A stretch of DNA of 64,000 nucleotides from an uncultured Eubacteriales bacterium (GCA_900545135.1 UQXL01000005.1:1-64000), one strand, 5' to 3'; positions 35,586 through 45,767 are shown, counted from the first letter of the stretch. Numbers and translations are program-made. Notes: generated by a model from the sequence alone, not told the origin.

Positions 35586-37215
35586 TCTCTGTACCTCCCT
35601 CTTTGTCTGCAGCTTCAGCTGCCTCCGCGGCATCTTGCCCCCTGCTGCCGGTCATATAATAGCCTATGTCTTTTTTGTCTATCTCGCCGGCTTTGAATTC
35701 TCCGGTGATCCTGCCCTCGTACATAGTTATTATCCTGTCGCTGAGGCGGAATACTTCGTCCAGGTCCGCGCTGGCAAGAAGTATGGCGCAACCCTGATTT
35801 CTCTTTTCTATGATCTGTCTGTGGATAAATTCTATGGCTCCTACGTCCACGCCTCTCGTCGGCTGGGCGATCACCAGCACAGGCGTATCGAGGGAAAATT
35901 CCCTGGCCACTACTACTTTCTGCATGTTTCCGCCTGATAGTGAGCCTACTTTCGTCTCCGTGCCGGCGCCTCTGAGGTCAAACTTTTCAAACAGTTCTTT
36001 TGCATATCTTTCTATGGTCGAACGTTTTAGATGTATTCCCCTGGCGGCGAATTCTTCCTTTCGTTCTTTTCCTATGATGAGGTTTTCCGTTATGGTGGAC
36101 GGCATCGCGGCTCCGGTGGCTATCCTGTCCTCCGGGATATGGGCCAGTCCCATCTTTCTTATGGCTCCCGGGTCTTTGCCGGAAGCCTCTCTTCCCTGGA
36201 TTTTAAAGCTGCCGGACTCCACTTTTCTCATACCGGTAAGAGCTTCTATCAGCTCGCTCTGGCCGTTGCCCTCTATGGAAGCTATGCCGAGGATTTCTCC
36301 CGCTCTAACTTGAAGAGAAACTCCGTTTACCGCCATCAGGCCGCGGTTATCGGCCACGTAGAGGTCTTTCGCCTCTATCATCACGTCCTGCGGAACGCCT
36401 TTCTTTTCTATATTTTCAAAAAGGACTTCTCTTCCTACCATCATTGAGGCGAGAGTCCTTTCATCTACGTCTTTAGTTTTTTCCACGCCCACCAGCCTGC
36501 CGTGGCGCATCACTCCTACTCTGTCTGAAATGGCCATCACTTCATAAAGCTTATGAGTTATGATGATTATGGTCATATCCTTTTCTCTGACGATTTTTCT
36601 TATCACGCCGAAGAGTTCTTCAGTCTCCTGTGGTGTAAGGACAGCCGTCGGCTCGTCAAGTATTAGGATATCTGCTCCTCTGTAGAGAGTCTTGAGTATC
36701 TCTACCCTCTGCTGCAGTCCGACGCTTATCTCACCCACAACAGCTTTGGGATCCACCGCCAGTCCGTATTCTCTGGAAAGAGTTCTTACCTCACTGTCAG
36801 CTTTTTTGAGGTCGCAGAATATTTTCATCTTGCGCGGTTCCTTGCTCATTACTATGTTCTGAGCCACTGTAAAGGACGGTACCAGCATGAAATGCTGGTG
36901 GACCATTCCTACGCCTCTCTTTATGGCTTCCATTGGTTTGAAGTTTTCCATCTTCTCGCCTTTGATATAGACGCTGCCGTCGGTGGGCTCGTTGAGTCCG
37001 TATAAAATGTTCATCAGCGTGCTCTTGCCGGCGCCGTTTTCTCCTACCAGGGCGAATACCTCTCCCTTTTTTATTTCGAGGGAAACCTGATCGTTGGCCA
37101 GCACACCTGGAAACTGCATGGATATTTTTTCAAATCTGATTATCGTTTCGCCGGCGCGGACTTTGGCATCCGCCGGATTCTGATTCAAATCATGCCTGTC
37201 AGTTGATTCCTGCAA
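35578..37215 (-). CDS. Nucleoside ABC transporter ATPase with two nucleotide-binding domains (NupO/YufO-like)
   Basis: A 545-residue duplicated ABC ATPase. The first domain has Walker A GENGAGKST (near 56), signature VGLQQR-type and Walker B ILILDEPTA; the second has a degenerate Walker A (ASIEGNGQSE), as is usual in this sugar/nucleoside family, and signature LSGGNMQK. Start is TTG behind AGAGGT. It follows the BMP lipoprotein gene after a 115-bp gap with a partial terminator. Confidence 0.92.
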   Translation of the reverse strand: MQESTDRHDLNQNPADAKVRAGETIIRFEKISMQFPGVLANDQVSLEIKKGEVFALVGENGAGKSTLMNILYGLNEPTDGSVYIKGEKMENFKPMEAIKRGVGMVHQHFMLVPSFTVAQNIVMSKEPRKMKIFCDLKKADSEVRTLSREYGLAVDPKAVVGEISVGLQQRVEILKTLYRGADILILDEPTAVLTPQETEELFGVIRKIVREKDMTIIIITHKLYEVMAISDRVGVMRHGRLVGVEKTKDVDERTLASMMVGREVLFENIEKKGVPQDVMIEAKDLYVADNRGLMAVNGVSLQVRAGEILGIASIEGNGQSELIEALTGMRKVESGSFKIQGREASGKDPGAIRKMGLAHIPEDRIATGAAMPSTITENLIIGKERKEEFAARGIHLKRSTIERYAKELFEKFDLRGAGTETKVGSLSGGNMQKVVVAREFSLDTPVLVIAQPTRGVDVGAIEFIHRQIIEKRNQGCAILLASADLDEVFRLSDRIITMYEGRITGEFKAGEIDKKDIGYYMTGSRGQDAAEAAEAADKEGGTENE

Positions 37216-37258
37216 TGTAGTTACCTCTTTTTTATCAGCTTAAGAGTTTTATAAAAAT

Positions 37259-37283
37259 GGCGCAGCGCGTTCAGCGCTACGCC
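37259..37283 (-). terminator. Intra-operon attenuator hairpin after the BMP gene
   Basis: GGCGTAGCGC pairs with GCGCTGCGCC (one mismatch) followed by ATTTTTAT on the minus strand. A partial terminator here would make binding protein in excess over the permeases. Confidence 0.65.
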
Positions 37284-37330
37284 TAATAAGCGAAACATCA
37301 GGCACATCGCCTTTACTTAAAGGCCAGCCG

Positions 37331-38347
37331 CTACTGTCTGGTAGTTTCTACTTTTATTTCGCCTGCAACGATACTTGCTGCAATTTCTTCTACTTCAGCC
37401 TTGAGCTCTTCGCTTATCTGCTGAGTCGAGTTTTCATCACCGTAGGCGATGGAGATGTAGCCGCTCGACATATCTGCGGTCCAAATTCTCGCACCTTCCC
37501 AGTTTTCATCTTCGATGAAAGCCTTGATAGTATCGTAGACTGAATTTCCTACTTCTTTTTTCATTGAACATATGATCTGTTCATCATATTCGGAAGCTGA
37601 TATCTTCTGATCCTGATCCACGCCTATCGCGTAGAATCCAGCTTCCTTTGCTGCCGCAAACACGCCGTTTCCCGTGTTGCCTGCAACCTGGAATATCACG
37701 TCTGCTCCCTGATCGTGAAGAGCCAGCGCGCACTCTTTGCCTTTTGCCGGGTCTTCATAATCGTTGGCATAGTTTTTAACGACTTTTATCTCAGGATCCG
37801 CATACTTGGCTCCCTGTTCATATCCGACGAGGAAATCGTTGATGGTGGTGGAATCCTCGCCGCCTACTGCTCCTACGACTCCTGATTCGGACATTTTAGC
37901 CGCGATGTATCCTGTCAGGAATGAGCCTTCGTTCTGAGCGTATAAAATGCAAAGCACGTTAGGAAGGTCTTCTATTCCGTCCACCGGATTATCCACCCAT
38001 ATAAATTTAGTGTCAGGATATTCCTTGGCTACTTCCGCTATTTCATAGAACTGCCAGCCCACCGGAACGACTATGTCCGAAGTCTCGGCCGCGTCCATCA
38101 TGTGCTGCTTATAATTTTCTTCATTACATTCGATGGTATTTACCTTTACACCGTAGTCTTCTGCCAGCTTGTCCGCTCCCTCCTTTGCCGAGTCATTGAA
38201 AGACTTGTCGCCAAAGGCCGATGACACCACTACGCACACGGTCAGTGCTTTTTCTTCGTCAGCTGTTTCTTTGCTGTTGCATCCTGCCAGCGCAAATACG
38301 GAAAACGTCATCACGATGACTAATAAACTGGAAATCAATTTCTTCAT
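37331..38347 (-). CDS. BMP-family nucleoside-binding lipoprotein
   Basis: The 338-residue substrate-binding component of the ABC importer. A lipobox (ALAGC, Cys near 23) anchors it to the membrane; the periplasmic-binding fold shows DKSFNDSAKEGAD (near 45) and GVDQDQKI (near 245), matching the BMP/PnrA family that binds purine nucleosides. First gene of the operon, with a strong promoter. Confidence 0.93.
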   Translation of the reverse strand: MKKLISSLLVIVMTFSVFALAGCNSKETADEEKALTVCVVVSSAFGDKSFNDSAKEGADKLAEDYGVKVNTIECNEENYKQHMMDAAETSDIVVPVGWQFYEIAEVAKEYPDTKFIWVDNPVDGIEDLPNVLCILYAQNEGSFLTGYIAAKMSESGVVGAVGGEDSTTINDFLVGYEQGAKYADPEIKVVKNYANDYEDPAKGKECALALHDQGADVIFQVAGNTGNGVFAAAKEAGFYAIGVDQDQKISASEYDEQIICSMKKEVGNSVYDTIKAFIEDENWEGARIWTADMSSGYISIAYGDENSTQQISEELKAEVEEIAASIVAGEIKVETTRQ

Positions 38348-38389
38348 TTTCTTCCTCCGTGTTTGAAAACAAAATTATGATACTGCTCG

Positions 38390-38418
38390 ATTATAGCATT
38401 ACATGGCTGTAAAATCAA
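38390..38418 (-). promoter_or_regulatory. Promoter of the nucleoside importer operon
   Basis: TTGATT (complement at 38413-38418), 17-bp spacer, extended -10 TGCTATAAT (TATAAT complement at 38390-38395), about 40 bp before the lipoprotein start. Confidence 0.8.
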
Positions 38419-38540
38419 GATTCATGGCCATCTTTTTAGAATAGGGAATATGTTTTTTTCATGATTTGTGTGGTTTTAGTGTTCTTTTTAAGATAGGTTG
38501 GTGGAAAGACCGATTTTGCGGAAGGAGCACAAGTCAAGAG

Positions 38541-38572
38541 CCCCCGCTTCCGATAAATCGCGGCCGCGGGGG
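38541..38572. terminator. GC-rich hairpin after the giant surface-protein gene
   Basis: CCCCCGC and GCGGGGG pair around an 18-base loop. It lacks a good T-run on the minus strand, so termination strength is uncertain. Confidence 0.5.
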
Positions 38573-38596
38573 TTCTGTCATGTTTAGGAAAGAAAT

Positions 38597-41500
38597 TTAT
38601 TTTTCTGTTTTAGCTTTTGCGCGTATGGCTGCTATGAGGCCAAGCACAGATGCTGCCAGCATTGCAAGGAGACTTCCTAATCCGCTTTCATCTCCTGTCT
38701 TGACTGGGCTGTCATCCTGGCCGTCTCCGGAATCGTCTGCATTGGAATCGTCCGGTTTGTCTCCCGGATCTTTGTCTGGCGTCTTGTCTGCCGAGAATAC
38801 GTTGGTAAATATCAGAGAATCGCTTTCAACCGTCGCCTTGAGGACGGAATCCTCATCTTTTACGTGTACGGCAATGTTGTATACTGTCTCGTCATAGTCG
38901 ACGTCTTTCTGATCGTCGTCGACTTCGCTTACAGTATAGTTATATGTTCCCTCTTCGCTGTAGTAGATTTCATCGAACACGACCGTTCCTTTTTCATCGT
39001 TTTCAGCGGTGGAAACGACTCTGCCGTTCTCATCTCTCAGTACAAATGTAAACTGACCTTTCTCAAGATTTCCGCCTTTGAATATCTTCGACGCGCTCAG
39101 CACGACGGAGGCACCCTCAGTGATATGATATTCATTTTCAAAGACTACAGAAGCTTCTTCTGTCCTGTGGACTGCGCTCAGCGTGCCGTCTCCGTTGTCT
39201 TTCACTTCTGTGACTACGCGGAACTGAGCATTGTCATAGGTTATTCCCGCTTCGTCTCCCTTGACTTCCCGAATCACATAGTTGTGGGTACCCGGCTTTG
39301 TATATTCTATGGCGCTGAAAGTCACCTTTCCTGTGCTGTCATTTTTCCCTGCTGCCACAGTCCTGCCGTTCTCCAGCAGTTCAAACTCAAACTCATATTC
39401 AGATAAGTCGGCTCCTTTGAGCGTCTTGGTTATCTGAATCGTGTCCGTGATGCTGGATTTGAACGGCGTCGTTATACTGTACGTGTTGACAAAAGTGAAG
39501 AGCGCACCCTGAGCATTGTCTGCCTCAGCGGTCAGATGACCTTTTCCGTCATCTTTCAGCGTGATTTCAAACTGGCGTCCGCTGCCGTTTTCAATTCCGG
39601 AAACGGTTCCAGCCTCTGAAATTTCGTAAGTGAACACTTTCGTCCTTGAACCGTCTGCGTCAGGCTCCACTCCGTCCAGCATGCTGAGGCTGAATTTGAC
39701 GTCACCGAAGACTATGTTGCCGCTGCCGTCGTTTACTGCCGTGTCGGAAGACGGCATAGGAGCTCCTGCCGAACCTGTCAGCTTAAAGCTGAACTTTCCA
39801 CTTATGTCAGGAGGATTCAGTCCCGGCTCTGCATTGAGAACTTTGTTTCCTGAGATATTCACAGTGACGTCTTCGCCGGTCGAGTAGATGTTTCGGAAGG
39901 TCATTCCGTCATCTTCAGGATAATTTACCTCCGCAGTCAGCCCGCCCTTTCCGTCATCTGTAACGGTGACAGTAAAGGCGAATGACGTCTTAACGCCTGT
40001 AAGGCCTGTTTCTGCAAAGTTATCTGTCTTTTCTGAAGCGATATAGCTCAATGTCCATACGTCTTTTCCGTCCGCCTCGCTCTTGACCGCATATCCATCT
40101 TTTACGGCTTTTTTCAGTGATTCTGTGGTGTATGCAAATTTTTTGTCGAAAGCGACGTTTCCGTCTTCGTCATTGCTGCCGCTCATGACCGTCTCAGGCT
40201 TTGCGCTGTTTGTCTTTACTTCAAAGCTGAATTCCCCTGCCTTGAGCGGTCTTCCCTCGAGGACTTTTTTGGCGGAAAGAATGGCTGCCCCACCCTTTCC
40301 AGTCTCGGCTCCATACCTGTTTTCAAAGTCCACGACGGCTTTTTCAGCTCCCGTCTGACCTGTGATATAAGTGTATACCTTATCTTCTTCGCCGTCGCAG
40401 GAAACTGTGGTGGTCACCTGCAGTCTGCCGTCAGATTTATCCTCTGTGTAAATGCTCACCGTCCTGACTGCAGTGTCATAAGTGTATCCGCCCTCCTTAT
40501 CGTCTGTTTCTGCTATCTCGTAAGTATAAGTCTTGCCCGCATCTTCAATGTCAAGTTCCAGATACTGTCCCAGATCGAGGACTGTAACGGTCTGGCCGTC
40601 GGCAGCTTTAGGACTTGCCGCTTTGATGCCGTCTTCGCTTAAGGAAAGCTTTTCTCTCGAAGCCTGGTCTTTTCCCTTTACGGTGAATTCAAACTTTCCG
40701 TCTTCCATATCCCTGCCGTTCAATACTTTCGTGATCAAAAGACCGCCGGCATCGCCGTAATCTATGGACGCACTGTATCTGTTGGTGAATTCCCTGTTGG
40801 TGATCAGCGGAGTTGCAGTAAATGTTCCGTCCCCGTTATCCACCACCGTGACTTGCAGCGTCGCCTTGTTGTTTGAATAAGTTATTCCCGGAATGTTTCC
40901 TTTCTCTTCCGTTATCTCATAGATATATACCTTTTCTTCGCTGAACGTTATATCTCCGAATCCGAACTGAACGCTCTCGCCGTCTCCGGTATTGGTCACC
41001 TTGACAGACTGCCGCTCAGGCATAGGCGCGCCGTCTGTTACAGCTTTTATGGTGAAGTTGAACTCATCAGTCTTAAGCCAGTCTCTTCCCAGGAGAATTT
41101 TCGTGAACAAGCCGTCTGTGTTCAGCGTCTCGTCCTTTGCCTTGTAATTGTTCACAAAGCTTACTTCAGGGGTCGACGTGCGGCTGTCGTAGACTCCCAT
41201 CACCGTGTCGTCGTCATTTCCCTGTGCGTCTTTTATCCTCGTGACGGTGGTCTGAGCCTGCAGCTGTCCGCTGAGGTCCGGATCAGACACCAGTATGGAG
41301 ACCTCATACTGGGACTTATCGTAAGTTATACCTATGTCCGCATTTCCCTCTCTTTCATATACTCTGTATACGAACGTCTTGCCTATGTCTTCGGTGGTGA
41401 ACTTAAGGCTGGAGAGCTTTCTTACAGATGCTTTTTCGCCGTCTTCGGCCCTGCCGCTTGTAAAGCCTTTATCGGCGTCGGTGATATATGCTCCGTTTTG

Positions 41501-44500
41501 TGCTTCTATGGCGAAGCTGAATTCTCCCAAAGACATATCTCTGCCGTTCAATGTCTTGGAAACCATCAATCCGCCTCTGGAGCCGTAGTCGAGAGAAGCT
41601 TCATATGTGTTGCTGAACACGGCTTTATCCTCGGCCTCGTCTGCCTGACCGTTGTCATAAACTGCTGAGGCTTCAAGCTCTCCCTGTCCGTTGTCCCTGA
41701 CCGTGACTATCACCTTGGCCGTATGATTGTCATAAGTGATACCGCCGACGTTTCCTGTTTCTTCTGTGATATTGAACTCATATACTCCTGGTTTATACAG
41801 AGTCATGCTGCCGAAAGCAAAGCTTTCTGCGACTCCGTTTTCAGCTCCCGATACGGAAGTTTCAGCTTTGGCCGCCGCTTTGTCCCAGCCTTCTATGACG
41901 ATATCGCCTTTCTCGATTGCCTGGGCTGTGGCATCATTTCCGGCTTTAAGCTGGAAAATGAATGTTTCTCCGTCTATCATGCTGCGTCCCGTAAAAGTCT
42001 TTTCTCCGTGGAGCGCGTCGCCGCCTGCAAGCTGTGCTGCTTCAGGTTCGTATTCATTGCTGAAAGTGACTCTGGCGCCGGCCAGTTCAGTGGTCGGGTC
42101 CTTTCCGTTATCAGTGTTGTAATAAGTCACCTTTACGGAAACTTCCGGCTTACCAGGTTCTTCTTCCACAATCTCAGGCGAGAACCTGACGATATATTTG
42201 CCGGCGTCATATTTCATGCCGTTATAAGTGTAGTCGTTTTCCGCAGAGGCTCCCTGCGGCATTACTTCTGTCAGCAGATAGTCGTAGTGAGTTTTCGTGT
42301 GCTGGTCGGTGAATTCCATTCTTCCGTAGGAGATGGAAGTTCCGTCATTTCTGACAGTGAAAGAGCTTCCTGCACTGACGCCAGCCGGTACAGGGGCTCC
42401 CTCGGTCAGAGGAGTGACCATGAATTCAAAGCTGCATTCTGAAAGCGGTTTTGTGCCTGAATGATCGGTGTAAAGCTTGGTTCCCACAGGCGCTGCGAAA
42501 ACTGAATCCGCCGAATACTTGTTGGTGAACAGCGCCGTTTCTGCCGTCGTCCCTGTGCCTGCAGCGTCATCTCCCGTTGTCTGCGTCATCGCAGCTTCCG
42601 CCTGCAGAACTCCGCTGCCGTCATCGGAAACCTCTACGATTACAGTATAGAGGGCCTGTGAGTAAGAGATACCAGGAGTCTTCTGCGCCGGTTCTTCTTC
42701 ATATATCATGTATGTGTAAGTTCCCGGCCTGGTAAAGTCTGCTTTTCCGAAATCGAAAGGAACTTCCTGTCCGTCGGCATAGCTTCCGTCATTCCGGGCG
42801 GTGAGCTGCACTTCTGTTTTCTCTGTTGCAGGAGCGTCACCTTGCGCATCTATGACAAACTTGAAAGTCTCCCCGGCTTTCCAGTCCCTGCCGTCGAGGA
42901 TCTTTGCTCCCTTAAAGAATTCTGCCGCATCCACAGAGTCCGGCATTACGGCTTTGTATGTGTTCACAAAAGAAGCTTCGGATACTATGCCCCCTGCGAT
43001 GGTACCTGCAGAGCCGGCCGCAGAGGTCTGTTCAAACCCTGCCGGCAGATTCTGTTCCGTAACTTCGTATTCAGTTCCGTCGGGCAGTCCGTAGATGGAT
43101 ATGGACTGGCCGTCCCTGAGTTTGAAAGTATCCTGGTCTTTTACGGTCAGATCGCTTCCCTGCTGACTTCCTTTGCTGTCGAATATCTTGGCCGTGTATG
43201 TGCCTGCTGTTCCGTTCAGGTCGAGCAAAAATTCAAATTCTTTGTCCTCAATGTTTTCTTTATTGAATCCGTCGGCCGCTTGGGACGTTTTGGAGACTTT
43301 CAGAGTTCCAGGAAGCTCTATGTCCATGCGTCCGTTGTTTCCCAGGTATACCGTGATCTTTTCCGCGTTTGCAACGCTCACGTCGTTCCATGCCGGGTTG
43401 GCTGTATCCGCGGCAGTTTGGGTCGCGTTATTTGATTTCTGCGCATAAAGATTGGTCACTGCTGTAAGTCTCGGAGTGCCGGAAGGTATATAGTATTGTC
43501 CGTTCTCTCCGGTTTCTGCAGCGGCGAGCATCTGCTCCAGTCCCTGCCCTGCCATATTGACTGAATAATACTGGGCTGTCGTTTCTTCAGCGTCGTAATA
43601 TACTCTCTGATAGTAATAATTTTCATGTCCCTGGAGATTGGTCACAGGTATAGTACATTCTTCGTCCAGGTACAGATAAGCGTCTTCTGTGAAATAGTAG
43701 AAGCTGTTGCTCTCTGCCGGAGTGAACTGAGCCGTGGTCTTTCCCTGATATGCACCTTTGGTGAAATCATTGGAGTAAAAGCTGACTTTGCCATCGGCTG
43801 AGTTTTCCCTTATATATTGGGAAAGCTGGCTGTCAGGGTCGCTCAGGCTTTCTGCTGTTCCGTCCTTGAGGCCTACTCCGTAGAGCAGCCTTATCGGATA
43901 AGTCTCGTTTACCTCTGTCGCCACGTTGCTTTCGTCCTCATTGTCCACTTTGAAATCTCTCAGAGGTATCATTGCGGCAGGAATCTTGACGGTGACCAGA
44001 TCTCCTGTCTTCAGATCATTTCCGTGCTTGACGGTTATTATTATGCTGCTTAAATTGCCGTCGGGGTAAATGCTGTTTCCCGCGGTGCCCTCAAAGGTGT
44101 ATGTGTCCGTATCTCCCGAAGTGACTTTACCGCCGGCAGGAAGGCTGAATTTTTTATCAGCGAATACGATATTCTTGAAATCATCCACCTGCATATAGTC
44201 GCCCAGCTGGTCTGTAAACGTTATATATCCGTCACGCTGTGGGTTGGTAGGATCGCCGCTTGGATTTTCTATCTCAGTAGGGTATCCGGCCGATTCTATG
44301 ATTTCTTCTGAAATATCCATGAAAATATTGTTCAGCTCCTCGGAGTCGCCGGCCACTTTGTAATAGGCTGCCTCTTCGCTGACTCTTTCGCCCAGACTGG
44401 TATAGCTCTCAGCGCTGGGATAATTGCTGGACATGGCGTTCATATATCTGTTTACATTGCGGGATCCGTCAGGGTCTGCGCCGTCAAACACGCCTATGGT

Positions 44501-45535
44501 ATATATGACAGTGCCGTCTTCTTTCATCTCTTTGGCCGTCGCTATCGCGCTGTCGGCTACGCTGCCGTCAAATCCGTTTCCGTGATTAGGTTCGCCGTCG
44601 GTAAAGAAGATGACGATTTTTTTAGCGCCGTCTCTGGCTTCGTTGAGCACCGATTGGGCGTCCTCCATGCCGCTGTCCGCATAAGTTGCACCGTAAGCAT
44701 CTAAATCATCTACCCTATCTTTGATATCGTTTTTATTGCTTTCATCATATGCCGTAAGAGCAGACAGTATATTGCTGCCGCTGGCATAAGTCACCACGGA
44801 AATCCTGTGTTTTTCGTCGTCTGCGGATATCTTTTCATTCTCTGCAGCTGTGGCGTCTATGAAATTGTTCACCGCCTCCTTGAGCGCTTCTATCCTGCTC
44901 AGCTGTCTTCTCGTGTACATCTGCAGGTGGTCAGGATCATCGTCATTTTCGCTGGTTTTCAATTCTACCCGCTGGCCGTCAAGCTCCCAGTAAATCCCCT
45001 CATAGCGGTCATATCCTATATCAAGCCGGCGATACTGTCCGTCTGCGTATACGTATCTCCTCTCGCGGTTCGTTGTTATACCGGCGTCATATGTCTTTTC
45101 ATAGACATATCCCATATTGTTGCCCATGCTTCCCGAAGTGTCGAGAACCATGACGATGTCAAGCGGCTGTCCGCCTGTCGTCGTCTTTATATTGGACGTT
45201 GAAGACAACGCCGAAAGAGCTACCAGAAAGTCCGACGTGCCTTTTTCCACAGTTATTCCCGCCGGTTCAAAGGTGGTGTCCTGTGAAAGCACAGTCTTGT
45301 CCGTCCAAACGCGCCCTGTATATTTGGTAGTGTCTTCCGCCACAGTTTTCCAACTGTCCATCGTCGAAGGGTCGGTAACCATATTATCTATGGCCGCTCC
45401 CCTTGCCCCATTCCCTCCGCTTTGGCCTGATGAAGCGAATATGATTCCTACCGAAACCATACACGTTATCATCAAAACGATGAGAATGGGAATCATCCGT
45501 CTTTTCATACTCAGTGATGATTTTTTCTTTCTCAT
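38597..45535 (-). CDS. Giant VWA and pilin-repeat cell-wall adhesin
   Basis: A 2312-residue exported protein. A basic N-terminus and one hydrophobic segment (about 15-34) form the signal. A von Willebrand A domain follows (about 125-430) with an intact MIDAS DTSGS (132-136) and the TDGEP strand near 315. A Cna-B/DUF7601-type domain (about 750-880) leads into about ten tandem FctA/Spy0128-like pilin domains of about 125 residues, each with a terminal pattern such as GITYDNAQFRVVTEVKDNGDG, the type that forms internal isopeptide bonds. The protein ends with PVKTGDES, a hydrophobic helix and KAKTEK, an LPxTG-like sorting signal. Layout predicts a long rigid adhesin or pilus-tip-like stalk. Expression is likely phase-variable through the inverted-repeat segment just upstream. 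The ribosome site is AGAGGAG. Confidence 0.9.
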   Translation of the reverse strand: MRKKKSSLSMKRRMIPILIVLMITCMVSVGIIFASSGQSGGNGARGAAIDNMVTDPSTMDSWKTVAEDTTKYTGRVWTDKTVLSQDTTFEPAGITVEKGTSDFLVALSALSSTSNIKTTTGGQPLDIVMVLDTSGSMGNNMGYVYEKTYDAGITTNRERRYVYADGQYRRLDIGYDRYEGIYWELDGQRVELKTSENDDDPDHLQMYTRRQLSRIEALKEAVNNFIDATAAENEKISADDEKHRISVVTYASGSNILSALTAYDESNKNDIKDRVDDLDAYGATYADSGMEDAQSVLNEARDGAKKIVIFFTDGEPNHGNGFDGSVADSAIATAKEMKEDGTVIYTIGVFDGADPDGSRNVNRYMNAMSSNYPSAESYTSLGERVSEEAAYYKVAGDSEELNNIFMDISEEIIESAGYPTEIENPSGDPTNPQRDGYITFTDQLGDYMQVDDFKNIVFADKKFSLPAGGKVTSGDTDTYTFEGTAGNSIYPDGNLSSIIITVKHGNDLKTGDLVTVKIPAAMIPLRDFKVDNEDESNVATEVNETYPIRLLYGVGLKDGTAESLSDPDSQLSQYIRENSADGKVSFYSNDFTKGAYQGKTTAQFTPAESNSFYYFTEDAYLYLDEECTIPVTNLQGHENYYYQRVYYDAEETTAQYYSVNMAGQGLEQMLAAAETGENGQYYIPSGTPRLTAVTNLYAQKSNNATQTAADTANPAWNDVSVANAEKITVYLGNNGRMDIELPGTLKVSKTSQAADGFNKENIEDKEFEFLLDLNGTAGTYTAKIFDSKGSQQGSDLTVKDQDTFKLRDGQSISIYGLPDGTEYEVTEQNLPAGFEQTSAAGSAGTIAGGIVSEASFVNTYKAVMPDSVDAAEFFKGAKILDGRDWKAGETFKFVIDAQGDAPATEKTEVQLTARNDGSYADGQEVPFDFGKADFTRPGTYTYMIYEEEPAQKTPGISYSQALYTVIVEVSDDGSGVLQAEAAMTQTTGDDAAGTGTTAETALFTNKYSADSVFAAPVGTKLYTDHSGTKPLSECSFEFMVTPLTEGAPVPAGVSAGSSFTVRNDGTSISYGRMEFTDQHTKTHYDYLLTEVMPQGASAENDYTYNGMKYDAGKYIVRFSPEIVEEEPGKPEVSVKVTYYNTDNGKDPTTELAGARVTFSNEYEPEAAQLAGGDALHGEKTFTGRSMIDGETFIFQLKAGNDATAQAIEKGDIVIEGWDKAAAKAETSVSGAENGVAESFAFGSMTLYKPGVYEFNITEETGNVGGITYDNHTAKVIVTVRDNGQGELEASAVYDNGQADEAEDKAVFSNTYEASLDYGSRGGLMVSKTLNGRDMSLGEFSFAIEAQNGAYITDADKGFTSGRAEDGEKASVRKLSSLKFTTEDIGKTFVYRVYEREGNADIGITYDKSQYEVSILVSDPDLSGQLQAQTTVTRIKDAQGNDDDTVMGVYDSRTSTPEVSFVNNYKAKDETLNTDGLFTKILLGRDWLKTDEFNFTIKAVTDGAPMPERQSVKVTNTGDGESVQFGFGDITFSEEKVYIYEITEEKGNIPGITYSNNKATLQVTVVDNGDGTFTATPLITNREFTNRYSASIDYGDAGGLLITKVLNGRDMEDGKFEFTVKGKDQASREKLSLSEDGIKAASPKAADGQTVTVLDLGQYLELDIEDAGKTYTYEIAETDDKEGGYTYDTAVRTVSIYTEDKSDGRLQVTTTVSCDGEEDKVYTYITGQTGAEKAVVDFENRYGAETGKGGAAILSAKKVLEGRPLKAGEFSFEVKTNSAKPETVMSGSNDEDGNVAFDKKFAYTTESLKKAVKDGYAVKSEADGKDVWTLSYIASEKTDNFAETGLTGVKTSFAFTVTVTDDGKGGLTAEVNYPEDDGMTFRNIYSTGEDVTVNISGNKVLNAEPGLNPPDISGKFSFKLTGSAGAPMPSSDTAVNDGSGNIVFGDVKFSLSMLDGVEPDADGSRTKVFTYEISEAGTVSGIENGSGRQFEITLKDDGKGHLTAEADNAQGALFTFVNTYSITTPFKSSITDTIQITKTLKGADLSEYEFEFELLENGRTVAAGKNDSTGKVTFSAIEYTKPGTHNYVIREVKGDEAGITYDNAQFRVVTEVKDNGDGTLSAVHRTEEASVVFENEYHITEGASVVLSASKIFKGGNLEKGQFTFVLRDENGRVVSTAENDEKGTVVFDEIYYSEEGTYNYTVSEVDDDQKDVDYDETVYNIAVHVKDEDSVLKATVESDSLIFTNVFSADKTPDKDPGDKPDDSNADDSGDGQDDSPVKTGDESGLGSLLAMLAASVLGLIAAIRAKAKTEK

Positions 45536-45592
45536 TCTAATTCTCCTCTCTACCGCTGTATTTTGTGTCTGCCAGTATGTCCAGGTTCCGCA

Positions 45593-45615
45593 AACATAAT
45601 GTAGATTATGTTGCA
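45593..45615 (+). repeat. Left inverted repeat of the invertible segment
   Basis: A 23-bp sequence (AACATAATGTAGATTATGTT then GCA) that is exactly repeated in inverse orientation at 45745-45767. It is itself a dyad around a 6-bp centre, TGTAGA, with dif-like arms AACATAA/TTATGTT, the form of a tyrosine-recombinase core site. Confidence 0.9.
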
Positions 45616-45643
45616 GGCGGCGGAGATATTACTGAATGAAAAC

Positions 45644-45672
45644 AAAAAAACACATCATATTTTGCTGATGTG
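45644..45672 (-). terminator. Terminator inside the invertible segment
   Basis: On the minus strand CACATCA pairs with TGATGTG over an 8-base loop, followed by seven T. It would stop transcripts coming from the recombinase gene in the present orientation. Confidence 0.7.
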
Positions 45673-45708
45673 CTTTGATTCTTTTATGTAGATTTTTATT
45701 CAGGGTTA

Positions 45709-45717
45709 TGATATAAT
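45709..45717 (+). promoter_or_regulatory. Extended -10 promoter inside the invertible segment
   Basis: TGATATAAT is a perfect TGn extended -10 (TATAAT at 45712-45717). The -35 at 17 bp (TAGATT) is poor, as is common with extended -10 elements. In the written orientation it is antisense to the recombinase gene. Confidence 0.7.
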
Positions 45718-45744
45718 TTCTAATAACTGAACAGTATTCCCATC

Positions 45745-45767
45745 TGCAACATAATCTACATTATGTT
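45745..45767 (-). repeat. Right inverted repeat of the invertible segment
   Basis: An exact inverse copy of 45593-45615, centre TCTACA. The palindrome extends to 45770 and ends three bases before the recombinase stop codon. Confidence 0.9.

Larger units (their letters stand above)
45616..45744. promoter_or_regulatory. Invertible 129-bp promoter segment (predicted OFF orientation)
   Basis: Between the inverted repeats lie a plus-strand extended -10 promoter and a minus-strand terminator. As written the promoter fires toward the recombinase end, away from the giant adhesin gene, while the terminator blocks read-through from the recombinase into it. Inversion would place the -10 at about 45643-45648 on the minus strand, about 110 bp upstream of the adhesin start. 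Confidence 0.8.

Noticed and set aside
41723..42442. 239-codon plus-strand frame inside the adhesin gene
   Set aside because: Antisense shadow of repetitive coding sequence.
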